Origin: Ruegeria marisrubri
Lineage (GTDB): Bacteria; Pseudomonadota; Alphaproteobacteria; Rhodobacterales; Rhodobacteraceae
Assembly: GCF_001507595.1 (NCBI RefSeq)
Contig: NZ_LQBQ01000036.1
Location: 62,001 to 126,000, forward strand
DNA: 64,000 nucleotides
Direction: 5' to 3'
In this document: positions 51,781 through 63,400 of the stretch, piece by piece
Numbering within the stretch: the first letter of the stretch is position 1
How the letters are laid out: each line of letters begins with the position of its first letter
The notes under the pieces: generated by a model
Told to the model about the DNA's origin: nothing
What the model saw: the letters and a program-made list of their open reading frames with translations, nothing else
The model's database searches: none
Program-made: the position numbers and the translations under genes

Positions 51781-52203
51781 ATGAACGAGCAAGTTCCCCA
51801 CCCGATGACTCCGCAGGATTGCCTGGTGGCGATCATGGTCGCGATCTCGGCCTCGGACGAGAACATAAGAACGGCGGAACTGGTCAAGATCGAGACCGCC
51901 GTGAACATGCTGCCGGTCTTTGCCGATTACGATATCGACCGGGTGAAACGCATCTCGCAGACCGTGTTCGACCTGTTCGAACAAGAGGAAGGTCTGGATG
52001 CGCTCTTTGGCCTGATCCGCAACAACCTGCCCGAACGGCTGAATGAAACCGCCTATGCGCTGGCCTGCGACGTGGCGGCGGCCGACGGCAAACTGGCCGA
52101 GTCCGAACTGCGCCTGCTGGAAGAGATCCGCTACGAACTGGACATCGACCGCCTGCACGCCGCCGCGATCGAGCGCGGCGCACGGGCGCGGCACACCACC
52201 TGA
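51781..52203 (+). CDS. TerB-like tellurite-resistance family protein
   Basis: Small helical protein of 140 residues with the TerB fold: MTPQDCLVAIMVAISASDEN, RTAELVKIETAVNMLPVF, FDLFEQEEGLDALF and the conserved ALACDVAAADGKLAESELRLLEE-type segment with its acidic residues. Proteins of this family bind metal near membranes. No other ter genes are nearby, so tellurite resistance is not implied. The start at 51781 has an AGGAC site. It converges with dacB, ten bases away. Confidence 0.82.
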   Translation: MNEQVPHPMTPQDCLVAIMVAISASDENIRTAELVKIETAVNMLPVFADYDIDRVKRISQTVFDLFEQEEGLDALFGLIRNNLPERLNETAYALACDVAAADGKLAESELRLLEEIRYELDIDRLHAAAIERGARARHTT

Positions 52204-52212
52204 CCGCGCGGG

Positions 52213-53691
52213 TCAGCTTCCGTAAAGGGCGCCCCAGCGTTCGATCAACGCCTGCTGCAGGTTTCGCGACCTCCGGTTCCAGGGCCGCGCACCCTGGGGC
52301 CGCTCCCGCTCGGCCTTGCTCAGCTGCGCCCGGCGGGCCATGTCCGCGGTGAATATGGCAAAGGCCAGCTCGGCCCCATCGGCCGTGGTCATGAAACCGC
52401 CCAGCCCCGAGACGAAATTCAGGGTTCCGGTCTTGGCATCCACCTTGATCGGATGCGACTTGACCGGCCGGCCCTTGCTGTCCTTCAGCCGGTATGGCTT
52501 GAGCAGCGGCCGCAGAAGGTCCGACTTGCGCGCCTCGACCAAGGCCTTGACCAGATCCCCCGGCGCCATGCGCGAGGCATCCCCCAGCCCCGAGTGATCC
52601 ACCATCGCGATCCGCGTCGCCCCGTATGTCTCGGCGGCCCAGCGGTTCATTTCGGCCGCCGACTCGCGCAGATCGCCGGGCATGACCCCGCGCGCCTTGG
52701 TGGCCGCCATTCCCACCATCTCGGCGGTCAGGTTCGTCGAATATTTCAGCATCCCGCGCAGGATATCCGTCAGCGGTGCGCTGCGGTGGACCACCAGCGC
52801 GGTCCCCTCGGGCGCGGTGCGCACGACCTGCGTCCGGCCCAGCACGATGCCGTTCACCCGCGCCAGCGTGCGGAACACGTCCCCGGCATAGAGCGACGGC
52901 TTGCGCACCGGCAGCCACCGTGCGCCCCCTTTCCCCAGAGCCGCCCGCGCCACCGTCCAGTTGTCGGCCCGCGCGGTCGCTTCGTAGGTATAGATCGGCA
53001 GCCTGCGGTTCTTGACCTTCATCCGGGCCATTTCCACGCGGGGTTTGTAGTTCGCGCTGCGCGCGTCCATGGTCACGTCGTATCCGGTGGCCGCCCGCTT
53101 CCACTCGAAATGCACACGGTTGAAATTCAGCGAGATGCCGGTGACCGCCGGGCTGTATCCCACGTGATCCGGCTGGCCGGGATCGATGCTGAAGACATAG
53201 GGCAGGGCGCCTTCATAGACCTTGAAATCCCCCCGCACCTCGCGGATTCCCGCCTCGCGCAGATTGGCCGCCATCGCGGCCAGCGCCTCGGTATCCAGCA
53301 GCGGGTCGCCGCCACCGGCAAGGATCAGATCGCCCTTGATGACGCCGTTCTCGACCGGCCCGCCCGCGATCAGGCGGGTTTCGAACCGGTGATCCGGCCC
53401 CAGCATGTCCAGCGCATACAGCGCGGTCAGGGCCTTGGCGACGCTGGCCGGCGGCAGGCCCTCGTCCGCCCCAAGCGCCTCCAGCTGGACCCCGGTTTTC
53501 ACGTCAGCGACCGCAAAGACCACCTCGCCCTTCAGCCCGGCGGACCGGACGACCCTCTCCGGCCCGCTCAGAGGGGCCGTGCGCAGCTGTGGCCTGAGAG
53601 AGACCGCCGGCGGGTTGGCCCACCCCGCGGACGGGGCAAGCGCCGCCCCCAATCCCGCGAGAAAGAACCGACGTGAAATCCGATCAGTCAT
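52213..53691 (-). CDS. dacB: D-alanyl-D-alanine carboxypeptidase/endopeptidase, class C PBP4 type
   Basis: Periplasmic peptidoglycan hydrolase of 492 residues, peptidase family S13. A Tat-like signal is at the N-terminus (ISRRFFLAGLGA, cleavage near WANPP). The active-site motifs are SVAK (Ser83-Lys86), YSTN with Ser-Thr-Asn near 316-318, and KTG near 418 (VDAKTGTLNFVSG). It trims or cleaves peptide crosslinks. nadD lies 66 bases upstream on the same strand, and co-transcription is likely. Confidence 0.9.
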   Translation of the reverse strand: MTDRISRRFFLAGLGAALAPSAGWANPPAVSLRPQLRTAPLSGPERVVRSAGLKGEVVFAVADVKTGVQLEALGADEGLPPASVAKALTALYALDMLGPDHRFETRLIAGGPVENGVIKGDLILAGGGDPLLDTEALAAMAANLREAGIREVRGDFKVYEGALPYVFSIDPGQPDHVGYSPAVTGISLNFNRVHFEWKRAATGYDVTMDARSANYKPRVEMARMKVKNRRLPIYTYEATARADNWTVARAALGKGGARWLPVRKPSLYAGDVFRTLARVNGIVLGRTQVVRTAPEGTALVVHRSAPLTDILRGMLKYSTNLTAEMVGMAATKARGVMPGDLRESAAEMNRWAAETYGATRIAMVDHSGLGDASRMAPGDLVKALVEARKSDLLRPLLKPYRLKDSKGRPVKSHPIKVDAKTGTLNFVSGLGGFMTTADGAELAFAIFTADMARRAQLSKAERERPQGARPWNRRSRNLQQALIERWGALYGS

Positions 53692-53757
53692 GGCACGATA
53701 AAATCCCGGAGTGCCCGCTCAAACAAGTGAATAACCGGATTGTCCCGCGTCCGGGCC

Positions 53758-54390
53758 TCAATGTCGATGAGATTTTTCGTCCGCGTGGCTTTGGCCCCAC
53801 TCGCCACGGGTCCGTATCTCGGTCGAACTCACGTTGACCATCGGCACGTTCACGAAACACCACGCCGGCGCGGCCGACCGGCCCAGCAGGTGACGGGCCT
53901 CTCCGTCCAGCCGGAACCGCCCATAGGCCCGCGCCGCCGGAGACATCCGCGCCGAGATCCGGTCTCCGGGCCGGGCCACCACCCCGACGGGGCAGTTTTC
54001 CATGATTTCGCGCCAGTTCTGCCACTGGTGCAGCTGCGCCAGGTTGTCGGCCCCCATCAGCCAGACGAACCGAACCCCGGGATAAAGCGCCCTCAGCGCC
54101 CGCAGCGTGTCCGCCGTGGCCCGCGTTCCGATCTGCGCCTCGATATCGGTGATCTCGACCCGCGGATGCCGCATCATGGCGCGGGCCGCCCGCATCCTGC
54201 GCTCCAACGGGGCCGGGCAGCGCCGCTTCAACGGGTTGCCCGGGGACACCAGCCACCAGACCCGGTCCAGCCCAAAGGCCTTCATCGCCTCGAGCGTCAC
54301 ATGCACATGGCCCTCGTGCGGCGGATCGAACGACCCGCCCAGCAGTCCGACGACCTGCCCGGGCCGCGCAAAGGGAATGGAATGCCTCAT
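53758..54390 (-). CDS. nadD: Nicotinate-nucleotide adenylyltransferase
   Basis: NAD biosynthesis enzyme that joins ATP to nicotinate mononucleotide, 210 residues. The HxGH nucleotidyl-transferase motif is [11 protein letters not shown] (18-28) and the substrate loop is [12 protein letters not shown]. The C-terminal ISSTEIR-like signature appears as VNVSSTEIR. Start 54390 is chosen; an adjacent ATG at 54393 is possible, with AGGGG immediately upstream. It is the first gene of a probable nadD-dacB pair. Confidence 0.92.
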   Translation of the reverse strand: MRHSIPFARPGQVVGLLGGSFDPPHEGHVHVTLEAMKAFGLDRVWWLVSPGNPLKRRCPAPLERRMRAARAMMRHPRVEITDIEAQIGTRATADTLRALRALYPGVRFVWLMGADNLAQLHQWQNWREIMENCPVGVVARPGDRISARMSPAARAYGRFRLDGEARHLLGRSAAPAWCFVNVPMVNVSSTEIRTRGEWGQSHADEKSHRH

Positions 54391-54564
54391 CATCCCCTGC
54401 TGTTGCGCAAACTTGGTGCCGAATGTCAATCGAGCGCCAGCCTTCAGCCCATGAACCACCGGCAAGTTTCCTGCGGCAGATTCACGCCGCCGGCTGCTTG
54501 CCCCGCCCTGCCAGCTTGGCTATCAAGCGCCCAACCCGATTTTCCCCGTATCAGAGGACGCGAC

Positions 54565-56220
<1,656 letters not shown>

Positions 56221-56248
56221 TTCGCTTCCTACTCCTGTCTCTGGAATC

Positions 56249-56992
56249 TCAGCGAAGATTTCTGAACGTGAACTGGGTCGATGGTTCGGTGAAGATAACG
56301 GTAGCGTCAAATGATTGTCCGGCGCTACCGTCGAATTCAAAAAGGAACCCGAAACGTTCGGCGCCTCCACCCATTATATCCCTGCAGTCGTATCTTCGTC
56401 CGACTTCTGATTTCTTTCCGTCTTCGGAAATCGCGTATGCATGTGGAGTAGATTGGCAAAGGCGAATTTTCTCCTCAGTCCTATTTTGCAGGGTCAAACT
56501 CAAGTCGGCGAAATTTCCTCGAATTCGCGAACTATCAACACAAACCTCGAAATACTGAGTGGTCTTGCAGTCGAAGATACTGGATTGACCGACGTACTGT
56601 GCGGCTCGATTGGAAAGATCCGTTGCTTCGTCTCCACTTTTCAACAAGACCTTTGAAACAAAGTCATTCCAAATCTTCATGCGACAGGCTCTATTATCCT
56701 TTATTTCGTCGCCTAACTCTTCTCGCAACACGCCGATATATTCATCAGCTGAAAATTCCCCTTCTCCCTCCGAGCTAAAGTCCGCAAATAGCCGCGATAA
56801 GTTTAACAAATCAACATTAATAGCCCCGCTTGCATCGACCTCGCTTGACGATCCACTGCGAGCAAACTCTCCGCAAATCGCAACAACGCTCTCTTTGATT
56901 GTCTCAAAATCATCATCTTCAAGCGATTGTGCGCTCAATGATCCTGCAAGGAAACACGCGAGCGCTGAAATCCAAGTTCTAAAAACAAGCAT
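56249..56992 (-). CDS. Exported orphan protein, AT-rich gene
   Basis: Unrecognised protein of 247 residues. A clear signal peptide (MLVFRTWISALACFLAGSLS, then AQS) opens at Met 56992. The mature part is acidic and Ser-rich, with a helical region (about 25-120) and Cys residues (CGEF, CRMK, CKTT, CVDS, CQST, CRDI) spaced for possible disulfides, and a beta-rich C-terminus. Codon use is distinctly AT-richer than flanking ettA and sulfotransferase genes, which suggests recent transfer. No mobility gene adjoins it. It converges with ettA. Confidence 0.6.
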   Translation of the reverse strand: MLVFRTWISALACFLAGSLSAQSLEDDDFETIKESVVAICGEFARSGSSSEVDASGAINVDLLNLSRLFADFSSEGEGEFSADEYIGVLREELGDEIKDNRACRMKIWNDFVSKVLLKSGDEATDLSNRAAQYVGQSSIFDCKTTQYFEVCVDSSRIRGNFADLSLTLQNRTEEKIRLCQSTPHAYAISEDGKKSEVGRRYDCRDIMGGGAERFGFLFEFDGSAGQSFDATVIFTEPSTQFTFRNLR

Positions 56993-57321
56993 GTATCTGT
57001 TCCTATTATTGATGTGCCGCCAGTCATTTTTCACAGGGCAACTCCCTTTGGCAATTTTTTTTGCAATCTTGAAATGCGTTTTCACTCGCGCCAAAACGAC
57101 CTAGCGAGCTTGTCACATAGCAATTTCAGCAAGCGTAGAACTCGTGCTCGCACCCACCATACCCCATTCTCCCGCCAACCCGGCCATATCTCGATAGGGC
57201 CCGCCGCGACCCAACCCAACCGGACACCCTTGAACCCCACCCGCCGCAGAGGCTACCAACGGGAAACGAAACGCCCGACCTCACCCGAGGCCCCACGGCC
57301 AGAACCCGAGACCCTGCTCCG
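56993..57321 (+). other. Gene-free region before the sulfotransferase
   Basis: A 329-base gap holding the promoters of the divergent orphan and sulfotransferase genes. It changes from AT-rich (56993-57130, including an eight-T tract at 57052) to GC-rich, marking one edge of the probable transferred segment. No further gene, repeat or RNA was recognised. Confidence 0.45.
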
Positions 57322-57993
57322 GTGATCACACTCGCCTCGTTCCTGCTCGCCCCACGCCCCTGCATCGTCGTTGCCAGCAACGGCCGGTCGGGCAGCACGC
57401 TGACCTATGCCGCGCTGCGCAAGGCGCGCAACCGTCGGTTCTGGTGGAAGAAACAGGGCTTCCCCTTCGACGCCCGCCTCAAGGACGCCCCGCTCGAGCC
57501 GGGCACCGTCACCAAGACCCACGACTTTCCCGACGCCCTGCGCGGGCGCGACAACGTCAAGGTCGTGTTCTGCTTCGGCTCGGCCCGGGACTCGGCCCTG
57601 TCGGTCTATTCCGCGATGGAGCGCTACGGGCCGGACTGGATCGCCGACCACTTCTATCACCTGCACGCCAAGGGCGGCTTTGACGATCTGTTCCGTTATG
57701 ACGTGCTGCGCCAGGCCGAGCAGGTCAGGGCCTGGGCCACCTTCGAGGACGTCCCCGTGCTCTGCGTCCACTACGATGCGATCTGGCGGCGGCAGAAGGA
57801 CATCGCCGAATTCACCGGGCTGAACTTCACCCCGCCCGAGAGGAAAGAGCGCGCGCCCAAGCAGATCCCCCAAGACCTGCTGCGCGCAGCGTCAGAGGTC
57901 TACGATCCGATCGACGCGGTTCTGGCCGAGTTGCCCGAGATGTTTCTGTCGTCGAAGGAGATGGCGGGCGCGGTTTCCAAGCTGCCGGTCTGA
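57322..57993 (+). CDS. Small sulfotransferase-like protein
   Basis: Protein of 223 residues with a PAPS-type P-loop near the N-terminus (SNGRSGSTLTYAAL, about 19-32), a VTKTHDFPDAL segment like the catalytic region of sulfotransferases, and VVFCFGSARDSALSVYSAM, matching the 3'-phosphate-binding Arg-Asp-Ser pattern. It is short for the family but seems complete. The GTG start at 57322 is supported by the P-loop position. Second sulfotransferase in this window. The acceptor is unknown. Confidence 0.75.
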   Translation: MITLASFLLAPRPCIVVASNGRSGSTLTYAALRKARNRRFWWKKQGFPFDARLKDAPLEPGTVTKTHDFPDALRGRDNVKVVFCFGSARDSALSVYSAMERYGPDWIADHFYHLHAKGGFDDLFRYDVLRQAEQVRAWATFEDVPVLCVHYDAIWRRQKDIAEFTGLNFTPPERKERAPKQIPQDLLRAASEVYDPIDAVLAELPEMFLSSKEMAGAVSKLPV

Positions 57994-58028
57994 TCGCCGA
58001 TCACCGTCGGGCGCGGCCCGGCGGTTTT

Positions 58029-58072
58029 GTACAAAACGGACATTCCGTCAGGAAACCCCGGTACAAAATGGA
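58029..58072 (+). repeat. Tandem GTACAAAAYGGA box pair, site 2
   Basis: GTACAAAACGGA at 58029 and GTACAAAATGGA at 58061 are 32 bases apart, the same spacing as at 28264. The first box lies in a perfect palindrome TTTTGTACAAAA. A GCCCCTCG block follows, as at site 1. The pair lies between the sulfotransferase stop and the dgoK-like start. Confidence 0.75.
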
Positions 58073-58212
58073 CGAATGCCCCTCGTTCCGGCTGGCAGAC
58101 CCGCACCGCGACCCCGGAGCCATTTGGCCGCCGGTCTCGGCCCGAAGGGCTGGATCACCGGTCCGGGCTGACCTAGAACCATCCGCACGATACTCGGACA
58201 AGCGGGGCAAAA

Positions 58213-59055
58213 ATGTCACAGGATTGGATCGCGGTTGATTGGGGACGAAGCCGGCAACGGGCCTGGGCGATGCGCGGCACGGATGTGCGCGACCACCGTC
58301 AGCAGCATGCAACGACCGAAAATCTTGCCGGCTGGCTATCCGACTGGCTCACCAGCGATCAGAACCTCGTTCTGGCCTGCGGCGTGCTCGGCCCCGTCGG
58401 CAACGCCGTCCCCTGCAAACCTCTGTCCGAGGGTCTGTGGTCGATCGACATCGGCGCCCCCCGGATCGAGCTGCGCGTGATACCGGGCCTGCGTCAGTCG
58501 GCGCCGCTGGACCTGATGCAAGGCGACGAGACCCGGGTCGAGGGGTTCCTTGCGCTGAACAAGAACTGGGACGGTGTCATCTGCCTGGTCGGCGAAGAAA
58601 CCCGGTGGGTTCATGTCAGCGCCGGCGAGATCGTCAGTTTCCAGTCCTTCCTGACCGGCGCCATGTTCGACGCCCTGGTGAATGGGCGGTTGTCGGTTCA
58701 CCGGCTCGCCGATGTGCAGACGGATCGCACCGCCTTTGCCGCCGCCTTGTCGGATGCCATGGCCAAGCCCGAACGGGTTATGGCGCGGCTGCACGAGGCC
58801 CACGCGGCCCGGATTCTGGACGGTCTGGAGCCCGCAGAGGCGAGGGCGCGCCTGCTTGGCGCTCTGATCGGAGCGGAATTGGCGGCGGCGCGGCCCTTCT
58901 GGCTGGGCCAGCAACTTGCGGTCGTGGGCGACGGCGAACTGGCGACGCTTTACGTGGACGCGCTGTCCGAGCAGGGCGCGCCGGCGGCCCTGGCCGACGA
59001 GTCCCGCGTGACGCTCGAGGGGCTGAAATCCGCGTGGCGCCAACTGACGGGCTGA
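58213..59055 (+). CDS. dgoK: 2-dehydro-3-deoxygalactonokinase family protein
   Basis: Sugar-acid kinase of 280 residues in the DgoK family, which phosphorylates 2-keto-3-deoxy-galactonate in the De Ley-Doudoroff-type galactose pathway. Motifs are IAVDWGRSRQRAW at the N-terminus (ATP phosphate-binding), LACGVLGP, the RVIPGLRQ and GDETRVEGFLAL segments, and VGEETRWVHV with the FLTGAMFDAL region. The aldolase gene dgoA that usually follows is absent; a converging MBL-fold gene is there instead. So assignment to galactonate use is by family only. Confidence 0.82.
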   Translation: MSQDWIAVDWGRSRQRAWAMRGTDVRDHRQQHATTENLAGWLSDWLTSDQNLVLACGVLGPVGNAVPCKPLSEGLWSIDIGAPRIELRVIPGLRQSAPLDLMQGDETRVEGFLALNKNWDGVICLVGEETRWVHVSAGEIVSFQSFLTGAMFDALVNGRLSVHRLADVQTDRTAFAAALSDAMAKPERVMARLHEAHAARILDGLEPAEARARLLGALIGAELAAARPFWLGQQLAVVGDGELATLYVDALSEQGAPAALADESRVTLEGLKSAWRQLTG

Positions 59056-59066
59056 CCTGAGGGGGC

Positions 59067-59984
59067 TTAGCTGTCTCTCGGGACGAAGCGATAGGCGTCG
59101 TCCTTGCGCTCCACATGCCCCAGCCCGCCCGAAGGCAGATGGAAGCCGATGATGGGGATCTGCTCCGAGGCCAGCTTGTCCATCAGGCGGACGCGCGTCG
59201 CGGCGGCGGTGGGCTTGTCCTGATCCGAACCGGAATGCCAGTCCGGGCGCGCAAAGGCGACATGGTGGTTGCCGATCGCATCGCCGGTGACGAATACCGC
59301 CTCGCTCCCGCTGCGCAACTCGAAGGACATATGCCCCGGCGTGTGCCCGAACGTGGCGTGGGCGGCGACACCGGGCAGGATTTCCTGCCCGTCCTCGAAC
59401 AAGGTGATCGCGTCTTCCAGCACCTCCAGCCTGCGCTTTGCGCCGACGGCCATGGTCGTGCGCGCGGATTCGATTTCATTCACGGTGTTGGGGTTCAGCC
59501 AATACTCCCACTCGGCCTTGCCCATCATGTGTTCCGCATTCGCGAACAGCGGCTCGTCGAAATCGTCCAGAACGCCCCACAGGTGATCGGGGTGGCCGTG
59601 GGTGAACACCACATGGGTCACGTCCTCGGGGGACAGGCCAACCGAATCCAGCGCGTCGGGCAGTTTCCCGGCCGTGTCCTGGAAGGACAGGCCAGAGCCG
59701 GCGTCGAACAGCACCACCCGGTCTTCGCTCTGCATCAACGTGATGTTGCACGGCGGAGTCAGCGGGCCGTCGCCGAGACCATATTGGGTCAGAATCGGTG
59801 CGAGTTCCTCTTGCGGCATCGGTGCAAAGATGAAATCGCGGGGCAGGGTCAGGTGCCCGTCGCTGAGGCTCAGGATGCGGGTGTTGCCAAGCATCACTTC
59901 GGACGTTGCCCAAAGGGGGCGCGCGGCCAGCACGGCCAGCGCGGCCCCGGTCCCTGTCAACATGGCGCGGCGGTTCAAGTTCAT
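59067..59984 (-). CDS. Tat-exported metallo-beta-lactamase-fold hydrolase
   Basis: Protein of 305 residues. The N-terminus is a twin-arginine leader (NLNRRAMLTGTGAALAVLAA, cleavage near LWATS), which suggests folding and metal loading before export. The MBL metal site is THGHPDHLWG (His129, His131, Asp133, His134), with further ligands in GHTPGHMSFE and TGDAIGNHH. Related proteins include methyl-parathion-hydrolase-like and lactonase-type enzymes; the substrate is unknown. The start at 59984 has an AAGGAGG site. An ATTC-N8-GAAT operator lies just upstream. Confidence 0.85.
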   Translation of the reverse strand: MNLNRRAMLTGTGAALAVLAARPLWATSEVMLGNTRILSLSDGHLTLPRDFIFAPMPQEELAPILTQYGLGDGPLTPPCNITLMQSEDRVVLFDAGSGLSFQDTAGKLPDALDSVGLSPEDVTHVVFTHGHPDHLWGVLDDFDEPLFANAEHMMGKAEWEYWLNPNTVNEIESARTTMAVGAKRRLEVLEDAITLFEDGQEILPGVAAHATFGHTPGHMSFELRSGSEAVFVTGDAIGNHHVAFARPDWHSGSDQDKPTAAATRVRLMDKLASEQIPIIGFHLPSGGLGHVERKDDAYRFVPRDS

Positions 59985-60013
59985 CGGGTGGTCCTCCTTG
60001 CAGGAGTCATGAC

Positions 60014-60029
60014 ATTCATAAACATGAAT
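60014..60029. promoter_or_regulatory. ATTC-N8-GAAT operator (SqrR/BigR-type ArsR repressor site)
   Basis: Perfect inverted repeat ATTCAT-AAAC-ATGAAT, about 30 bases upstream of the MBL hydrolase start, in an AT-rich promoter. It matches the ATTC-N8-GAAT pattern bound by SqrR/BigR-type persulfide-responsive repressors in Rhodobacter and relatives. It lies between the MBL gene and hemP on the other strand; distance favours control of the MBL gene. Confidence 0.6.
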
Positions 60030-60066
60030 ATCAATCACTCATTGAAAAAAGTCAGAAAACCGGCGC

Positions 60067-60222
60067 TTGACAAATCTTAGTATTTTTATCAGAAATAAGC
60101 CCCATTACACCAGCCAGCCCGGACTTTCGGGTCAGCCAGATCGAGACCCCAGGATGCGAAACGTGAAAACCCGGCCTGACGGCCAGATGCGCTTTCGTCC
60201 TTCAAACGCTGGAGATGACCCG
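60067..60222 (+). promoter_or_regulatory. hemP upstream region
   Basis: A consensus -35-like TTGACA at 60067-60072 is followed by AT-rich sequence to about 60098, so transcription of hemP probably starts nearby; the -10 is weak. No clear Fur, Irr or RirA box was recognised, although CTTA and TAAG half-sites are present in the AT-rich part. Confidence 0.3.
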
Positions 60223-60390
60223 ATGAATGTTCAGAACCCGACCCCGACCCAAGGTTATGCCGTCTCGTCGCTGCCGGCACACAAGGCCGAGGACCTGACC
60301 AAGGGCGGCAACCTGGCCCATATCGCGCTGGGCGACCAGCTCTACACGCTGCGCATCACCCGTGCCGGCAAGCTGATTCTGACGAAATGA
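60223..60390 (+). CDS. hemP: Hemin uptake protein HemP
   Basis: Very small protein of 55 residues with the HemP signature at its C-terminus (QLYTLRITRAGKLILTK). HemP is associated with heme import and, in some alpha- and betaproteobacteria, modulates expression of heme-uptake genes. ATG 60223 has a GGAG site; the upstream in-frame ATG 60067 would add a Pro/Arg-rich leader and is rejected. No heme receptor or hmu operon is in the window, so this is an isolated copy. A strong hairpin follows its stop. Confidence 0.85.
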   Translation: MNVQNPTPTQGYAVSSLPAHKAEDLTKGGNLAHIALGDQLYTLRITRAGKLILTK

Positions 60391-60432
60391 GCTTGTGACG
60401 CATCCGTTCACGGAGCGAATTTGAGCTCAAAC

Positions 60433-60462
60433 CAGGCCCCGGCTCAAGATGGCCGGGGCCTG
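60433..60462. terminator. Bidirectional terminator hairpin after hemP
   Basis: A perfect 11-bp inverted repeat (CAGGCCCCGGC / GCCGGGGCCTG) with an eight-base loop lies between the converging hemP and fusion-enzyme genes. T tracts are short on either strand. Confidence 0.6.
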
Positions 60463-60466
60463 ATAT

Positions 60467-63400
60467 TCAACAGCACCCGCACCCTGCGTGATGGTGGTCG
60501 TGATCGCAGACCGGGGCGGGGGCAAAGTCGCCTACTTCGGACAACACCTCGCGCAGGGCCCACAGGATCATGTCCACGCCTTCCTCGTCGATGGTCAGCG
60601 GCGGGCGGATTTTCAGGATGTTGTCCTTGGGCCCCTCGCTGCCGATCAGGATGCGGTGATCGCGCATCCTGTTCTTGACGAACTTGCAGATCTCGGTGCC
60701 CTCCGAGCCGTCCGGGTTCACCAGTTCCACCCCCAGGAACAGCCCCATGCCACGCACGTCGCCGACGCAGCCGAACTCGGCCTCGATCCGGCGCAGCCCA
60801 TCCATCAGGCGGCCACCCATCAGGCGCGCATTTTCCTGCAACCCCTCGTCATCGACGATGTCCAGAACCTCCTTGCCGATCCGGCAGGAAAGCGTCGAGC
60901 CGCCGAAGGTCGAAAAGAATTCGGGCCCTTTCGCAAAGCTGTCGGCGATGGCCCGCGTCGTGACCAGAACGCCCAGCGGGTGGCCGTTGCCGATCGGCTT
61001 GCCCAGGACGACGATATCCGGGCGCGCGCCCTGGTGCTCGAACCCGAAATAATAGTCGCCCAGGCGCCCCAGCCCGGTCTGCACCTCGTCGGCGATGCAG
61101 ACGCCACCGGCGGCGCGGATCTTTTCATAGACCGCCGGCAGGTAGCCCTTGGGCGGGATGATCTGGCCACCGACCGAGGGGAAGGTCTCGGCGATGAAGC
61201 CCGCGACCCCGTGGCCCTTTTCCTTTAGCGCCGCGATGGCGCCATCCACGAGATCGGCGTATTTCTGCGCCCTGTCGGGATCGTCGCGCCGGAACGAGCC
61301 GCGATAGTCGTCGGCCACCTCGACCAGTTCCACCCAGTCCGGCTGGCCCGGCCCGCCGGGCTTGTTGAACTTGTAGGCCGAGATGTCGATCGCGCCGGTG
61401 GTATTGCCGTGATAGCCGTGATCGGGCGTCACCATGCCTTTGGCGCCGGTATGTGCGCGGGCCAGCCGCAACGCCAGCTCGTTGGCCTCGGTGCCGGAAT
61501 TGACAAAGAAACAGACCTGCAAATGGTCCGGCAGCTTTGACAGCACCTTTTCGGCAAAGGCGACCTGCGCAGGGTGCAGATAGCGGGTGTTCGAGTTCAT
61601 CCGCTTCAACTGATCCGCCGCCACCGCCTGAATGCGCGGATGCGCGTGGCCCACATGCGGCACGTTGTTGTAGGCGTCCAGATAGGGCCGGCCCCATTCA
61701 TCGAACAGGTGATGTCTCCACCCGCGCACCAGCATGACCGGGTCGTCATAGGTCAGCGACAGGTTGCCGCCGAAATGATCCCGCCGCCCCTGCAGCACCG
61801 CCGCCTTGTCGGTCGGGTGATAGTGCACCTTGTCGTCGGGCAGGTTCAGCAGCGCCGCCGGGTTGGGGCAGACGGCGTGCCACAGATACAGCTCGTCGGG
61901 ATCGCCCACGCCGGGCCAGTCACTCTCCATCCCTGCGGTTGTCAGCGCCAGCTGGAAATGCACATGCGGCGCCCAGCCGCCATTCTGGCCAACATCCCCC
62001 AGCAGGGCAAAGGCCGAACCCTGCGCCACCGGGTCGCCGGGCTTCAGCCTGTCGCAAATCTCCGGATCGAGATGGCCATAGAGCGTATAGAAAGGATCGC
62101 CCTCGGGCGTTTCGTGGTGCAGGATCACCACGCCGCCATAATCGAGATGCCCCGTGCGGTTCTCGACCGCCTCCACCCGCCCGCTGAGCGGCGCGTAAAG
62201 CGTGGTTCCGGCGGGCGCAAAGACATCCACCGCCAGATGCACGGTGCGCCGGTCCGACGCCTTCCACGGCCCCTTGCGAAACGCCCCTTCGGTGTAGATC
62301 AGGCGCGGCTCGTTGTAATAGCCTAGCCAGATCCCCTCGCCGAATTCCTCGCCGACGCGCGCGGCTTCCTCCAGCGGCATGTGGAACGGATCCCGCGGCC
62401 AGGTCGAGTTCTCGACCGACAGCGACCCCATCGGCGCGTCCGACAGATCCTCTCCGAACAGCTGCGCGAACTCGCCGCGATGGTCGTTCAGATAGGCATG
62501 GATGCGCTCGGCCCCGTCGGTCACCGGCAGATGGCAGGCCGCGCGCAGCCGGGCCGGCATCAGGCCGCCATTGACCGAGCCATTCTCCAGAAAGCGCCAG
62601 GCGGGGGCTTGGCTGATCGTCACATAGGGATCATCGGGGTTCTCTGCCGCCATGAGGGTCGAGTTGACCACCGAAACCGCCAGCCGCATCCGCAGAAGCG
62701 GCCAGATCAGATCGACTTCCTCCGGCGCGAGACGGTTGGCGGCGTGATAGCCGCTGACAAGCGCGGCCAGCGCCTGCTCGGGCCTGGGATGGTCGAGAAC
62801 CACATAGGCCGCGGCAATCGCCACCTCACAGACCTTTGGCGCCGCACACATGTCGCCCAGGTCGATCAGGCCCGAGATACCGCGCCGCTCGCCCAACTCG
62901 CCCTCGACCAGGATGTTGTAGTCGTTGGCATCGTTGTGGATGGCTTGTCTGGGCAGCTTGTCCAGCTTGTCCGAGATGGCGGCGAAACCCTCGGTGATGT
63001 CTTCCAGCAGCGCCCGGCGCATGGGATCGGCAACCGCGTCCAGCCTGTCCGCGATCCAGCCGGCCTGCATCAGATCCCACTTGAAATCCTCGCGATGCAA
63101 CTGCGGGTGCGAGAAGTGCTCCAGCGCGCGGTCGGTCGCCCCCAGAACGCGGCCCAGCCTGAGGATGAGTTCCTCCGACTTCGGCGCCGCTTTCGCATAG
63201 CACTGCCCCGGCAGGCGGTTCTGCAGCCAGACCAGTCGGACTGCTCCGCTCTCGTCGGCGATTTCGGGAAGGGCGCTTCCGTCCAGAGCATGGATCACGT
63301 CAGGAAAGGGCAGGCCGGGCGCCTCACGGGCAATATGTTCCAGCGCCTTGATCTGCAGATCTACCAGCCCCGCGTCGCAGCCGGCGCGCATCACCTTCAG

